A DNA stretch of 24,038 nt from Dehalococcoidia bacterium UBA2777 (GCA_002352365.1 DEIJ01000068.1:1-24038); one strand, 5' to 3'. Counted from the stretch's first letter, positions 11,069 through 19,986 are shown. The notes: generated by a model from the letters alone, not told the origin. Numbers and translations are program-made.

Positions 11069-12643
11069 ATGAAAATTGTTACTGCCGACCAGATGCGAGA
11101 GATTGAGCGGCGTGCTGCTGAGATTGGCCTTCCCCCCCGAGTGCTTATGGATAATGCTGGGCTCGCTGTAGCTCAGGGGATTAGAGAATACCTGACGAAT
11201 ATTGAGGGGCGGCATATTTTAGTTCTGGTTGGTCCGGGCAACAATGGCGGAGATGGCTTGGTAGTTGCTCGTCACCTTCATGATTGGGGGGCAGGCGTTC
11301 TCCTCTACCTTTCCAGCCCAAGGCCGGATTCAGATACCAACTTTCAACTCACCCAACAGCGGACTATTCCCACTATTTTAGCCAGTCAAGATGATGATCT
11401 CGCTACCTTGTCGAGCTGGCTCCACTCAGCAGATGGGGTGGTCGATGCCCTATTTGGTACTGGCAAGGTCCGTCCCCTGGAAGGTGTCTTTAGGCAGATA
11501 TTACATCAGGTAAGCAAAGTGAAGGCAGTACGCGCTGATCTTGGTATCATTGCCTTGGACCTTCCCTCGGGGCTAAATTCTGATAGTGGTACAGTTGATC
11601 CTGCCTGTCTTGCTGCTGATGTTACCATTACTCTGGCTTATCCTAAGCTGGGCTTATTTGCTTTTCCTGGGGCTGGGAAGCGGGGCAAGCTTGTTGTTGC
11701 CGATATTGGCATATCAGCCGCTCTTGCTGATGACATTCCCACTGAGCTTATCACTGCTGATTGGGCGAGGTCAGTTTTCCCTGAGCGCCCCCCAGAGGCT
11801 AATAAAGGAACCTTCGGCAGGATTCTTGTCGCTGGTGGCTCGATCAATTACATTGGGGCAGTCTATCTTGCCTGTGCCGCAGCCACTAGAGTAGGTGCGG
11901 GGTTAGTAACGCTGGCTACAGCTCGCACTCTTCAGCCTATCCTAGCAGCCAAGTTGACTGAGGTAACTTATGCCCCCCTTACCGAATCTGAGCCGGGGAT
12001 CATTGCTGCCGAAGCTTCTGAAACCCTAAAGCAGTGGCTACCCAATTATAATGTTCTGCTTTTGGGTTGCGGGTTGGGGCAGGATCCTCAAGCTGCCGAG
12101 TGCATCAAGTCCACCCTTTTCTCCTCCCTCCCCGACCCCCCACCTGATTTGGTTCTTGATGCTGATGCCCTTAATACCTTGGCCAGAGTCCCTCAATGGT
12201 GGCAAAAATTGAGCCAGGATGCTGTGCTCACCCCTCATCCCGGCGAGATGTCACGGCTCATGGGGCTTTCTATAGATGAAATACAATCCAATCGATTGGA
12301 GGTAGCCAGAGAAGCGGCCACTTTATGGCACAAGACAGTGGTACTTAAGGGGGCTTATACGGTAATAGCTGCACCTGATGGTAGGGCAAAGATCAATCCC
12401 CAGGCCAACCCTGGGTTAGCTTCAGCAGGCACCGGCGATGTGCTGGCTGGGATGATTTCTGGCCTTTTGGCTCAGGGCCTTTCGCCTTTTGAGGCTGCTT
12501 GTTGTGGGGTATACCTTCATGGCGAGGCGGGGGAGAGGGTAAGAGAGAAGTTGGGTGATGCCGGCATGATTGCCAGTGACCTGTTGCCACTATTGCCAGT
12601 GGTTATTAAGCAGCTTAAGGAGAAATGTGATGATAGAGGATGA
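11069..12643 (+). CDS. nnrD: Bifunctional NAD(P)H-hydrate epimerase / ADP-dependent dehydratase
   Basis: Repairs hydrated NAD(P)H. The N-terminal epimerase domain (about 1-215, YjeF_N) interconverts the R and S forms, and the C-terminal ribokinase-like domain (about 225-515, YjeF_C) dehydrates S-NAD(P)HX with ADP. Epimerase signature: VLVGPGNNGGDGLVVARHL. Dehydratase signatures: VLTPHPGEMSRLMG and the catalytic SAGTGDVLAGMISGLLAQG near 450-470. At 524 residues it is the normal fused form. GAGGTGA lies 5 nt before the ATG. The name nnr is also used for the fused gene. A short open frame begins inside its last 14 bases. Confidence 0.95.
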   Translation: MKIVTADQMREIERRAAEIGLPPRVLMDNAGLAVAQGIREYLTNIEGRHILVLVGPGNNGGDGLVVARHLHDWGAGVLLYLSSPRPDSDTNFQLTQQRTIPTILASQDDDLATLSSWLHSADGVVDALFGTGKVRPLEGVFRQILHQVSKVKAVRADLGIIALDLPSGLNSDSGTVDPACLAADVTITLAYPKLGLFAFPGAGKRGKLVVADIGISAALADDIPTELITADWARSVFPERPPEANKGTFGRILVAGGSINYIGAVYLACAAATRVGAGLVTLATARTLQPILAAKLTEVTYAPLTESEPGIIAAEASETLKQWLPNYNVLLLGCGLGQDPQAAECIKSTLFSSLPDPPPDLVLDADALNTLARVPQWWQKLSQDAVLTPHPGEMSRLMGLSIDEIQSNRLEVAREAATLWHKTVVLKGAYTVIAAPDGRAKINPQANPGLASAGTGDVLAGMISGLLAQGLSPFEAACCGVYLHGEAGERVREKLGDAGMIASDLLPLLPVVIKQLKEKCDDRG

Positions 12644-12764
12644 ATTCATATTTAACCTTTCTACCTATTCAGGTATAATAGATGAAGATCGCTTTTGGGT
12701 CCAGGGGCGGATTATACCCCAGCTCCATTTCCCTCCACGGAGGCTAGTGATGTTGGCTCTCTGA
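12630..12764 (+). CDS. Short open frame of 44 codons after nnrD, unrecognised
   Basis: The ATG at 12630 overlaps the nnrD stop and has AAGGAG 7 nt upstream, so initiation is plausible. The product (MIEDEFIFNLSTYSGIIDED then RFWVQGRIIPQLHFPP) matches nothing I recognise. After its TGA, another frame carries a protein-like stretch (LHDQFFSLKLPETACKELGG), so this could be the front of a frameshifted gene rather than a true short gene. It overlaps a possible coaX promoter. The 220-nt interval up to coaX holds no other gene that I can support. Confidence 0.25.
   Translation: MIEDEFIFNLSTYSGIIDEDRFWVQGRIIPQLHFPPRRLVMLAL
12652..12679 (+). promoter_or_regulatory. Possible promoter upstream of coaX
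   Basis: A perfect TATAAT (12674-12679) has TTAACC (12652-12657, 4 of 6) 16 nt upstream. It would give coaX a leader of about 178 nt that includes the inverted repeat at 12779-12823. Confidence 0.35.
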
Positions 12765-12778
12765 GTATGTTGCATGAT

Positions 12779-12823
12779 CAATTCTTTAGCCTGAAATTAC
12801 CTGAGACTGCCTGTAAAGAATTG
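12779..12823 (+). repeat. Perfect 10-bp inverted repeat in the coaX leader
   Basis: CAATTCTTTA (12779-12788) and TAAAGAATTG (12814-12823) are exact reverse complements, separated by 25 nt and ending 40 nt before the coaX start. The arms are AT-rich and there is no following T-run. It could be an RNA stem or a split operator. Confidence 0.5.
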
Positions 12824-12863
12824 GGGGGAATATTTCTTGAGCTAACTCCAAGGATGTATTCTT

Positions 12864-13631
12864 ATGTTGCTTGTTATCGATGTGGGAAATACCAAGATTG
12901 CTTTAGGCATTTTCGAGGCGGAAAAGCTCAAAGTGAGCTGGCGCATCCAGAGCTCGGTGCACAAGATGGCCGACGAATATGCTATATTGCTACTCGATCT
13001 ACTGTCTCGGGAGGGGTTAAAGGCTGCTGATATTACCCAGGCAATCCTGTGCAGTGTTGTCCCCCCCTTAGTCACCACATTTGAGGAGGTAGTCAAGCGC
13101 TATTTTGGGGTTGCCCCACTGGTGGTTGAGGCAGGGATTAAGACTGGGGTGCGTATCCATACCGATAACCCCAGGGAGGTTGGCCCCGACCGGGTGGCAA
13201 ATGCTGCCGCAGCTTTCAGGCTCTATGGCGGGCCAGCGATTGTTATTGATTTTGGCACCGCTACTACCTTTGATGTTATTTCTCGGGAGGGTGATTACTT
13301 GGGGGGGGCTATTGCTCCCGGGATGGAAATAGCCGCTGAAGCTCTGTTCAGCCGCACGGCCCAGCTTCCTCGAGTGGAGCTAGTTTATCCCAAGCGTGTT
13401 ATTGGCAGGAATACCATCACTGCCATGCAATCAGGGATTGTCTTGGGCTATTTGGGGCTGGTTGAGGGGATAGTAACGCATATTCTCCACGAGCTTGGTG
13501 AGAGAACAAAGGTGATTGCCACCGGCAGTTATGCCGAAATTATCGCCACAAAGGCGCCAGTGATAGAAGTGGTAGACCCTCAATTGACCATGGTCGGGTT
13601 ACGGCTAATACATGAGTTGAATAGGCGTTAA
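12864..13631 (+). CDS. coaX: Type III pantothenate kinase
   Basis: First committed step of CoA synthesis: phosphorylates pantothenate. The type III enzyme is not feedback-inhibited by CoA and needs a monovalent cation. The 255-residue length is typical. The ASKHA-fold motifs are all present: PHOSPHATE-1 as DVGNTK (6-11), the pantothenate-binding GPDRVANAAAAF starting at 107, the catalytic-region IDFGTATTFD with Asp129, and GGAIAPGMEIAAEAL. The ATG at 12864 has AAGGA about 10 nt upstream. coaBC follows 23 nt later, forming a CoA sub-operon. Confidence 0.95.
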   Translation: MLLVIDVGNTKIALGIFEAEKLKVSWRIQSSVHKMADEYAILLLDLLSREGLKAADITQAILCSVVPPLVTTFEEVVKRYFGVAPLVVEAGIKTGVRIHTDNPREVGPDRVANAAAAFRLYGGPAIVIDFGTATTFDVISREGDYLGGAIAPGMEIAAEALFSRTAQLPRVELVYPKRVIGRNTITAMQSGIVLGYLGLVEGIVTHILHELGERTKVIATGSYAEIIATKAPVIEVVDPQLTMVGLRLIHELNRR

Positions 13632-13654
13632 TTAAAATTTTGAAGGCAAGGGAG

Positions 13655-14875
13655 ATGTTTACTAATAGAAACATAGTATTGGGAGTAACGGGAAGTATTG
13701 CTGCCTATAAGGCAGTAGAATTGGCCAGCAGGCTAACTCAAGCCGGAGGCAATGTGGATGTAGTAATGACCAAAGCAGCCACTGAGTTTGTAACCCCGCT
13801 GACTCTTGGTAGCATCACCCATAGGCCAGTGCACACTGACATGTTTGCCCCTTCCTCTGATGTTGATATGGAGCATATAGTTTTAGCTGAGCGAGCTGAC
13901 TTAGTAGTCGTTGCCCCAGCCACTGCCAATATTATCGCTAAGCTGGCGGCAGGGATTAGCGATGATTTGCTTTGTTGCACTGTGCTAGCTACTCGAGCCC
14001 CGCTTATCCTGGCCCCGGCAATGAATGTCCACATGTATGAGAATGCAATTACTCAAGATAATCTTGCCAAACTTCGTGCCCGGGGATTTAGTATCGTTGA
14101 GCCTGCCTATGGTCCCTTAGCTTGTGGCGAAGTGGGCTCAGGACGCCTGGCTGACATTGAGGACATCCTGGGTATCATACGACAAGTATTGGCAAGAGGA
14201 GGTGATTTGACCGGAAAACGCCTTGTGGTTACCGCCGGGGGTACTCAGGAACCCATTGACCCGGTGAGGTATATAGGCAATCGCTCCTCAGGCAAAATGG
14301 GTTATGCCCTAGCTGGGGCAGCGCGAGACCGGGGGGCGGAGGTTATTCTAATTGCTGCCCCCACAGCGCTACCTGTTCCCGTTGGTATAGAGGTGATCCA
14401 GGTGCAAACAGCACTTGAGATGCGGGAGGAAGTTCTTAGAGCGGCTCCCCGAGCCTCGGCACTGATTATGGCTGCTGCCCCCGCTGACTTTCGGCCACAA
14501 AGTTCGGCTCAGAGCAAGATTAAAAAGGAAACTGCAAAACTTGTGCTGGAACTGGTCAGAAACCCTGATATCCTCTCTGAAGTAGGGGGTGAATTAGTTA
14601 AGGTGGGCTTTGCCGCTGAAAGTGAGGATTTGATACCTAATGCCACTCAGAAATTGCACCAGAAGCGCCTCGACCTTATTGTGGCCAATGATATCACTGC
14701 CCAAGACTCTGGTTTCGCCGTCGATACTAATAGAGTGGTGCTAATTGACCGCTGGGGCAATGTGGAAAAGTTGCCCCTGCTCACCAAATTGGAGGTGGCT
14801 CACAGGGTTCTGGGTAAGGTAGTGGAATTACTCGGTAAAGGGAGGACCCAATCGATTGAAAGCACCAACTGGTAA
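13655..14875 (+). CDS. coaBC: Bifunctional phosphopantothenoylcysteine decarboxylase / phosphopantothenate-cysteine ligase
   Basis: Joins cysteine to 4'-phosphopantothenate (CoaB, CTP-dependent) and decarboxylates the product (CoaC, FMN) to 4'-phosphopantetheine. CoaC: VTGSIAAYKA, the active-site His in MEHIVLAERADL, VVAPATANIIAKLA, the PAMN motif in LAPAMNVHMYEN, and the ACGEVGSGRL clamp with its Cys. CoaB: VTAGGTQEPIDPVRYIGN, RSSGKMGYALAG, KIKKE with the ligase Lys, and VANDIT. I place the start at ATG 13655; an in-frame TTG at 13640 has no ribosome-binding site. The length of 406 is usual. Its last 20 bases overlap the valS start, implying coupled translation. Confidence 0.95.
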   Translation: MFTNRNIVLGVTGSIAAYKAVELASRLTQAGGNVDVVMTKAATEFVTPLTLGSITHRPVHTDMFAPSSDVDMEHIVLAERADLVVVAPATANIIAKLAAGISDDLLCCTVLATRAPLILAPAMNVHMYENAITQDNLAKLRARGFSIVEPAYGPLACGEVGSGRLADIEDILGIIRQVLARGGDLTGKRLVVTAGGTQEPIDPVRYIGNRSSGKMGYALAGAARDRGAEVILIAAPTALPVPVGIEVIQVQTALEMREEVLRAAPRASALIMAAAPADFRPQSSAQSKIKKETAKLVLELVRNPDILSEVGGELVKVGFAAESEDLIPNATQKLHQKRLDLIVANDITAQDSGFAVDTNRVVLIDRWGNVEKLPLLTKLEVAHRVLGKVVELLGKGRTQSIESTNW

Positions 14876-17519
14876 AGAACTTCCCAAAGCTTATGATCCC
14901 CAGCAGGTTGAGAGCAGAATTTACCACTTGTGGCAAGAGGGCGGGTATTTTACCCCTAAAATAGATTCTCAAAAAAAACCTTTTGTGATTATCATGCCCC
15001 CTCCCAATGTCACCGGTGAGCTTCACTTAGGCCACGCTTTAACTGCCACCCTGGAGGATATCATGATCCGCTGGCATCGGATGAGGGGGGATCCTTGTCT
15101 GTGGCTTCCCGGCACTGACCATGCTGGCATCGCTACTCAACTGGTAGTAGAACAACAACTCGCTGAGAACGGAATAACTAGACACGACTTGGGGCGGGAA
15201 AGGTTTATAGAGAGGGTATGGCAATGGGTAACTCAATGTAAAAGTGCTATCATGGAACAACATAAGAAGCTTGGTGTCTCCTGCGATTGGACAAGAGAAT
15301 GCTTCACCCTGGATGAGGGGCCAAGTAAAGCAGTGTGTACTACTTTTGCCAATTTGTATAACAAAGGGCTCATTTATCACGGGGAACGGGTTATCAATTG
15401 GTGCCCGCGTTGCCGTACTGCCCTATCTGATCTTGAAGTGGAACGCCGGGAACTATCAGGACATCTTTATTATCTCAAGTATCCTCTTGCTGCAGAGGGG
15501 GGCTTCATTACTGTAGCTACTACTCGTCCTGAAACTATGCTTGGTGATGCTGCAGTAGCCGTTAATCCTGATGACGCGCGATTCGAAAGCCAGCTAGGCA
15601 AGCAAGTCATCCTCCCAATAATAGGTCGCCTGATCCCTATCATCGTCGATGATGCTGTTGATCCTGCCTTTGGCAGCGGAGCGGTGAAAATCACCCCAAG
15701 CCATGATCCGGTTGACTTTGAACTGGCGCAGCGGCATAAATTACCCTTGATAAATATATTGACCCCTGAGGCTACTATGAATGAAAATGCTGGTTCATTT
15801 GAGGGGCTTGATCGTTTTGCCTGCCGGGACGGTGTACTCTCTCAGCTAGAGGAGGCAGGGCTTTTAGACAAAATCGAGCCTTACCTTCATTCTGTAGGCC
15901 ATTGCAGTCGCTGTGGCACCATTATCGAGCCTTGGGTAAGTAAGCAATGGTTTATCGACATGGCGCCATTAGCCCAGCCAGCTATTCAAGCGGTGTTAGC
16001 CGGGGAAATCATTATTATCCCGGAGCAATTCACCAAGGTTTATCTTCACTGGATGGAGAATATACGCGATTGGTGCATTAGCCGCCAACTATGGTGGGGA
16101 CACAGAATCCCAGTATGGTATTGCCAGGATTGCGGTAAGCTCACCGTCGTCCCAGATTCGCCCCAGATTTGTGTCTGCTGTGGCTCAGCCAATATTTATC
16201 AAGACCCTGATGTCCTCGATACCTGGTTCAGCTCAGCACTATGGACTCACTCCACCTTGGGCTGGCCTCGGGATAGTGCTGACCTCCACTATTTCTACCC
16301 TACCACAGTGATGGAAACAGGCTACGATATTCTCTTCTTTTGGGTGGCGAGGATGATTATGATGGGCTTAGAAAATACTGGGAAGATCCCCTTCCGCATT
16401 GTCTACCTCCATGGCTTGATCCGGGATGAGGAGGGGGAGAAAATGAGCAAGCTCAGGGGCAACGTTACCAATCCAAAAACTGCCATTGATAGATATGGTG
16501 CTGATGCCTTACGCTTGGCGTTAACTCTGGGCACTGCCCCGGGGAATGACATCAGGGCAAGTGACCAGAAGTTGGCCGGCAGCCGTAACTTCGCCAATAA
16601 GCTATGGAATGCAGCTAGATTTGTAATCAGGAATCTGGGGGCAGAGCCAATCTTATCTCAAACTGGCGGGATGGAGACGGAGGATCGCTGGATAATAAGT
16701 CGGCTAAATCGCTTGATAGCGGACACAAACCGCTTAGTGGAGGGATTTCAATTCGGTGAGGCTGAAGAACAGCTTCACCATTTTATATGGGGGGAATTTT
16801 GCGATTGGTATATCGAGTTAGCCAAAATCCGCCTCCGCCAGCCGAGCTCCCCTTCTCCCCTTCCTGTCCTGGCTCAGGTTCTGGAAACTTCGCTGCGGTT
16901 GCTTCATCCCTTCATGCCATTTATCACTGAGGAAATTTGGCAAAATCTCATTCCCTATCTTCCCCAAGATGAGACCAGGCCCTCTTCCCTCATGATTGCT
17001 CCCTACCCTGAAGTCGCCGCCAGCCGTGATCTTGAGGCAGAGGATGAGATGGAGACGATTATTGAGATTATCCGCTCTATTCGTAATGCCCGCAGTCAAC
17101 TTAAGATTGAGCCAGCCAAGTGGATCGAGGCGCAAATTTACACCCCCCATAAGCCAAAGGTTGAACCTCATCTTATGGCTATTGAGACTTTGGCCCGAGC
17201 CCAGCCTCTCACTATCTCGGAGCACACCGGGGGGGAAATAACTAGCCACAAAGCTATGGTATTGGTGCTACCGGATGCGGTGGTAGTTCTGCCCACTGCA
17301 ACTGAAGTAGACCTCAATGCGGAGAGGAAACGCTTGACCAAGGAGATAGAAGCTTGCCAGGCGGCAATGGCCAGCGCCAAAAGCAGGCTAGATGATGAGG
17401 CGTTCCTTTCCAAAGCGCCCCCTTCTATAGTGAAAAGAGAGCAGGAAAAGCTCTTGGATTTACAAGATAAGTTTGATAGACTGAGGGAAAGACTGGGCCG
17501 GTTGTCTTGTCTGGCCTAA
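14856..17519 (+). CDS. valS: Valyl-tRNA synthetase
   Basis: Class I synthetase charging tRNA-Val, 887 residues. The HIGH motif is HLGH at about 56-59, following PPPNVTGEL, and the KMSKS motif is KMSKL from residue 529. Zinc-type Cys pairs occur in CPRCRTALSD, CSRCGTIIEPW and the CQDCGK...CVCCGS knot, before the ValS-typical DTWFSSALW. The editing domain has TTRPETMLGDAAVAV. A C-terminal coiled coil from about 820 to the end is the ValS-specific tRNA arm. The start is a TTG at 14856, with GGGAGG 10 nt upstream and inside coaBC; no ATG or GTG is available before conserved sequence. Confidence 0.96.
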   Translation: MKAPTGKELPKAYDPQQVESRIYHLWQEGGYFTPKIDSQKKPFVIIMPPPNVTGELHLGHALTATLEDIMIRWHRMRGDPCLWLPGTDHAGIATQLVVEQQLAENGITRHDLGRERFIERVWQWVTQCKSAIMEQHKKLGVSCDWTRECFTLDEGPSKAVCTTFANLYNKGLIYHGERVINWCPRCRTALSDLEVERRELSGHLYYLKYPLAAEGGFITVATTRPETMLGDAAVAVNPDDARFESQLGKQVILPIIGRLIPIIVDDAVDPAFGSGAVKITPSHDPVDFELAQRHKLPLINILTPEATMNENAGSFEGLDRFACRDGVLSQLEEAGLLDKIEPYLHSVGHCSRCGTIIEPWVSKQWFIDMAPLAQPAIQAVLAGEIIIIPEQFTKVYLHWMENIRDWCISRQLWWGHRIPVWYCQDCGKLTVVPDSPQICVCCGSANIYQDPDVLDTWFSSALWTHSTLGWPRDSADLHYFYPTTVMETGYDILFFWVARMIMMGLENTGKIPFRIVYLHGLIRDEEGEKMSKLRGNVTNPKTAIDRYGADALRLALTLGTAPGNDIRASDQKLAGSRNFANKLWNAARFVIRNLGAEPILSQTGGMETEDRWIISRLNRLIADTNRLVEGFQFGEAEEQLHHFIWGEFCDWYIELAKIRLRQPSSPSPLPVLAQVLETSLRLLHPFMPFITEEIWQNLIPYLPQDETRPSSLMIAPYPEVAASRDLEAEDEMETIIEIIRSIRNARSQLKIEPAKWIEAQIYTPHKPKVEPHLMAIETLARAQPLTISEHTGGEITSHKAMVLVLPDAVVVLPTATEVDLNAERKRLTKEIEACQAAMASAKSRLDDEAFLSKAPPSIVKREQEKLLDLQDKFDRLRERLGRLSCLA

Positions 17520-17578
17520 AACAAAGTTTTCCCCTTCTGGCATGAGGGGGGTCGAATCACAAATTAAAGGAGGTAGAC

Positions 17579-18787
17579 ATGGGCTTTTCATTTGATTTAA
17601 CACCAGAGCAGGAGGAATTACGAAGGCAGGCGGCCGAATTTGCTCGAAGGGAGATTGCTCCTCTAGCAGCAGAGATTGATGAAAAGGATGACTCACAGCT
17701 ACTTTTGTCTGTAGGGCAAAAGATGGCACAACCACCATACAGATATTTGGGAATGCATATTCCCGAGGAGTATGGTGGCCATCCGCGAAGTTTAATTGAT
17801 ATTTGCATCATCATGGAGGAGATAGCTGCTATAGGGCAAAGTGCTATATGTGCTGCGTCGATAGAGGGGGCATTACTTTCGCCAGGGCCATTTATAAAAG
17901 GGGGGAGTGAGGAGCAGAAGAAAAAGTACTTGCCTCTTATCGCTCGTGGGGAGGAGCGTATTAGCTTTTGCTTAACTGAGCCCGGCATCGGCTCCGATGT
18001 CGCTGGTTTGGAGACCAGGGCTAAGCTAGTAGACAACACCTGGGTACTGAACGGCAGGAAGCGTTATGCTAGCTTTGCTCATGTAGCCGACTACCATGTG
18101 GTTTTCGCTAAGACAGACCCCGAGAAGGGGGCAAGAGGCATTAGCGCCTTTGTAGTGCCTGGAGGAACCCCAGGGTTTACAGTAATAGAGAGGATACCGT
18201 GTATCGGAATGAGAGGGCATCAGGACGAGGAGGTATTGATTGAGGATTGTCGCATTCCCAAAGAGAACCTGATTGGAGAGGAGGGGAGGGGGATGAGATA
18301 CGCCTTAGGGGCTCTCGATGAAAGCAGAACGACCCTAACTTCGGGCTTTATTGGGCTGGCGAGGGCGGCCCTTGAGGAAGGGGTGAGGTTTTCTAAGGCA
18401 AGGAAGGCCTTCGGACAGCCGATAGCTGAGTTTCAAGCGATTAGCTTTCCCTTAACCGAGGTTGCTATTGAGATTGAGGCAGCGAGGTTACTCGCCTATA
18501 AGGCTGCGTGGTTGGGTGATCAAGGTATACGCCATACTGCCGAGACAGCAGCGGCCAAAGCTTTTGCTTCGCAATTGCTCATTAAGGCCACAAATGTAGC
18601 CGTAGAGGTGCATGGTGGCTTCGGGGGCACCAAGCGATTCCCTGTGGAGCGCATGCTTCGGGATGGAAGGATTTGGGTTTTTGCCCAAGGGGCTCCTAAT
18701 ATCCAGAAGTTGATTGTGATGCGGGATCTGTACAAAAGGTTAGAGCCGCCACCAGGACTAGTGGAGGAGCTAGCCGCCAGAGCGTAA
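17579..18787 (+). CDS. Acyl-CoA dehydrogenase family protein, paralogue 1 (catalytic Glu replaced by Gln)
   Basis: A 402-residue FAD flavoprotein that in active members introduces the alpha-beta double bond in an acyl-CoA and passes electrons to ETF. Family signatures are FCLTEPGIGSD (132-140) for flavin/substrate binding, KAFGQPIAEFQAISF, and VHGGFGGTKRFPVERMLRD. Gap-free alignment of the end (RDGRIWVFAQGAPNIQ) with the MCAD motif RDAKIYQIYEGTSQIQ puts Gln370 where the catalytic Glu376 should be. The isovaleryl-type alternative site (helix G, ALDESR) has Ser249, with Glu248 beside it. The catalytic base is therefore relocated or absent. A strong AAAGGAGGT site precedes the ATG. A close paralogue follows after 15 nt. 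The substrate cannot be predicted. Confidence 0.93.
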   Translation: MGFSFDLTPEQEELRRQAAEFARREIAPLAAEIDEKDDSQLLLSVGQKMAQPPYRYLGMHIPEEYGGHPRSLIDICIIMEEIAAIGQSAICAASIEGALLSPGPFIKGGSEEQKKKYLPLIARGEERISFCLTEPGIGSDVAGLETRAKLVDNTWVLNGRKRYASFAHVADYHVVFAKTDPEKGARGISAFVVPGGTPGFTVIERIPCIGMRGHQDEEVLIEDCRIPKENLIGEEGRGMRYALGALDESRTTLTSGFIGLARAALEEGVRFSKARKAFGQPIAEFQAISFPLTEVAIEIEAARLLAYKAAWLGDQGIRHTAETAAAKAFASQLLIKATNVAVEVHGGFGGTKRFPVERMLRDGRIWVFAQGAPNIQKLIVMRDLYKRLEPPPGLVEELAARA

Positions 18788-18802
18788 TCTTAGTGGGCAA
18801 AC

Positions 18803-19984
18803 ATGTTTGAACTGGCCCCGTCTTTTTTTGAATTAACCCCAGAGCAGGAGGGGACCCGCCGCCAGGCCAGGGAGTTTGGTGAGCGCGAGGTTGCCCCCAG
18901 GGCGGCAGAGATCGATGAACAGGATGTCTTCCCTTGGGATTTATGGCATAAGATGGCTCAACCTCCCTATAGATATACTGGGATGTTTATCCCTGAAGAA
19001 TATGAGGGCTGGCCACGAAAAATATTCGATATCTGCCTCATTTGTGAGGAGGTAACCGCCGCCGGCAAATTAGCCCTGGCTGGTGTGCTGATGGAGATGC
19101 CTGGTGTGGGGCCAACAGCGATACTCAAAGGGGGTAATGAAGAGCAGAAGAGAAAGTGCCTGCCCCCCATAGTTCGTGGTGAAGGGATGGGGGCTTTTGC
19201 CTTAACCGAGCCAGGAGTGGGCTCTGATGCCGCCGCTATATCAACTCGGGCAGAATATGTAAATGGCAAATATGTACTGAATGGCAGAAAGCGCTATACT
19301 AGCTTCGCTAGCATAGCTATGTGGGTTGTAGTCTATGCTAAAACAGGCCCGACTAAGGGGGCAAGGGGTATCAGTGCTTTCCTGGTGGAGCAGCCAAATC
19401 AGGGATTTTTGATAATTGACAGAGTACCCTGTATGGGGGCAAGGGGACATCAGGATGAGGAGGTACTACTCCAGAATTGTACCCTCCCTAAGGAGAGTCT
19501 ATTGGGAGAGGAGGGGAAGGGGCTCAAGTATGCTTTGGCCACCCTCGATGAGACCAGAACTACCCTTTGTGGGGGATTTATTGGGCTGGCCAGGGCAGCT
19601 ATGGAGGAAGGGATAAATTACGCCAGGGAGAGGGTAGTTTTCGGTCGGCCTATCGCTCAATACCAGGGGGTTTGCTTCCCCCTGGCAGAGGTGGCTGTGG
19701 AGATTGAGGCGGCTCGGCTGCTGATGTATAAAGCGGCTTGGCTGGCTGATAAAGGAGTACGCCATACCGCAGAGACAGCCGCCGCTAAAGTATTTGCCTC
19801 CCAAGTTCTACTCAAGGCCACCAATTTGGCAGTGGAAGTCCATGGTGGCTTCGGCTGTACCAAGCGCTATCCCATAGAACGCATGTTCCGGGACGGAAGG
19901 GTATGGGTCTTTGCTCAGGGTACTCCCAATATTCAAAAGCTTATTGTGGCTAGAGACCTGTTTAAGCCCATAAGGATTGAGTAA
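18803..19984 (+). CDS. Acyl-CoA dehydrogenase family protein, paralogue 2 (catalytic Glu replaced by Gln)
   Basis: A 393-residue paralogue of the preceding gene, collinear with it along its whole length, so a tandem duplication. It shares the unusual MAQPPYRY segment, FALTEPGVGSD, GARGHQDEEVLL and the terminal VWVFAQGTPNIQKLIV. The canonical Glu position is again Gln (Gln372), and the helix-G site reads TLDETRTTL, with Thr at the isovaleryl-type position and Glu250 beside it. Conservation of the same replacement in both copies argues that it is functional and not decay. Only a weak ribosome-binding site (GTGGGC) lies in the 15-nt spacer, so the two may be translationally linked. They may form a hetero-oligomer. 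Electrons, if produced, would go to EtfAB and possibly the EMO-like protein at 4808-6952. Confidence 0.92.
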   Translation: MFELAPSFFELTPEQEGTRRQAREFGEREVAPRAAEIDEQDVFPWDLWHKMAQPPYRYTGMFIPEEYEGWPRKIFDICLICEEVTAAGKLALAGVLMEMPGVGPTAILKGGNEEQKRKCLPPIVRGEGMGAFALTEPGVGSDAAAISTRAEYVNGKYVLNGRKRYTSFASIAMWVVVYAKTGPTKGARGISAFLVEQPNQGFLIIDRVPCMGARGHQDEEVLLQNCTLPKESLLGEEGKGLKYALATLDETRTTLCGGFIGLARAAMEEGINYARERVVFGRPIAQYQGVCFPLAEVAVEIEAARLLMYKAAWLADKGVRHTAETAAAKVFASQVLLKATNLAVEVHGGFGCTKRYPIERMFRDGRVWVFAQGTPNIQKLIVARDLFKPIRIE

Positions 19985-19986
19985 AC

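Noticed and set aside
12695..13030. A 111-codon open frame overlapping the start of coaX
   Set aside because: Most of it is the shifted frame of coaX. A decayed gene in its first part is noted separately, but the whole frame is not a gene.
17520..17578. Intrinsic terminator between valS and the first acyl-CoA dehydrogenase
   Set aside because: A CCCCT/AGGGG stem of 5 bp is present, but the loop is 9 nt and no T-run follows.
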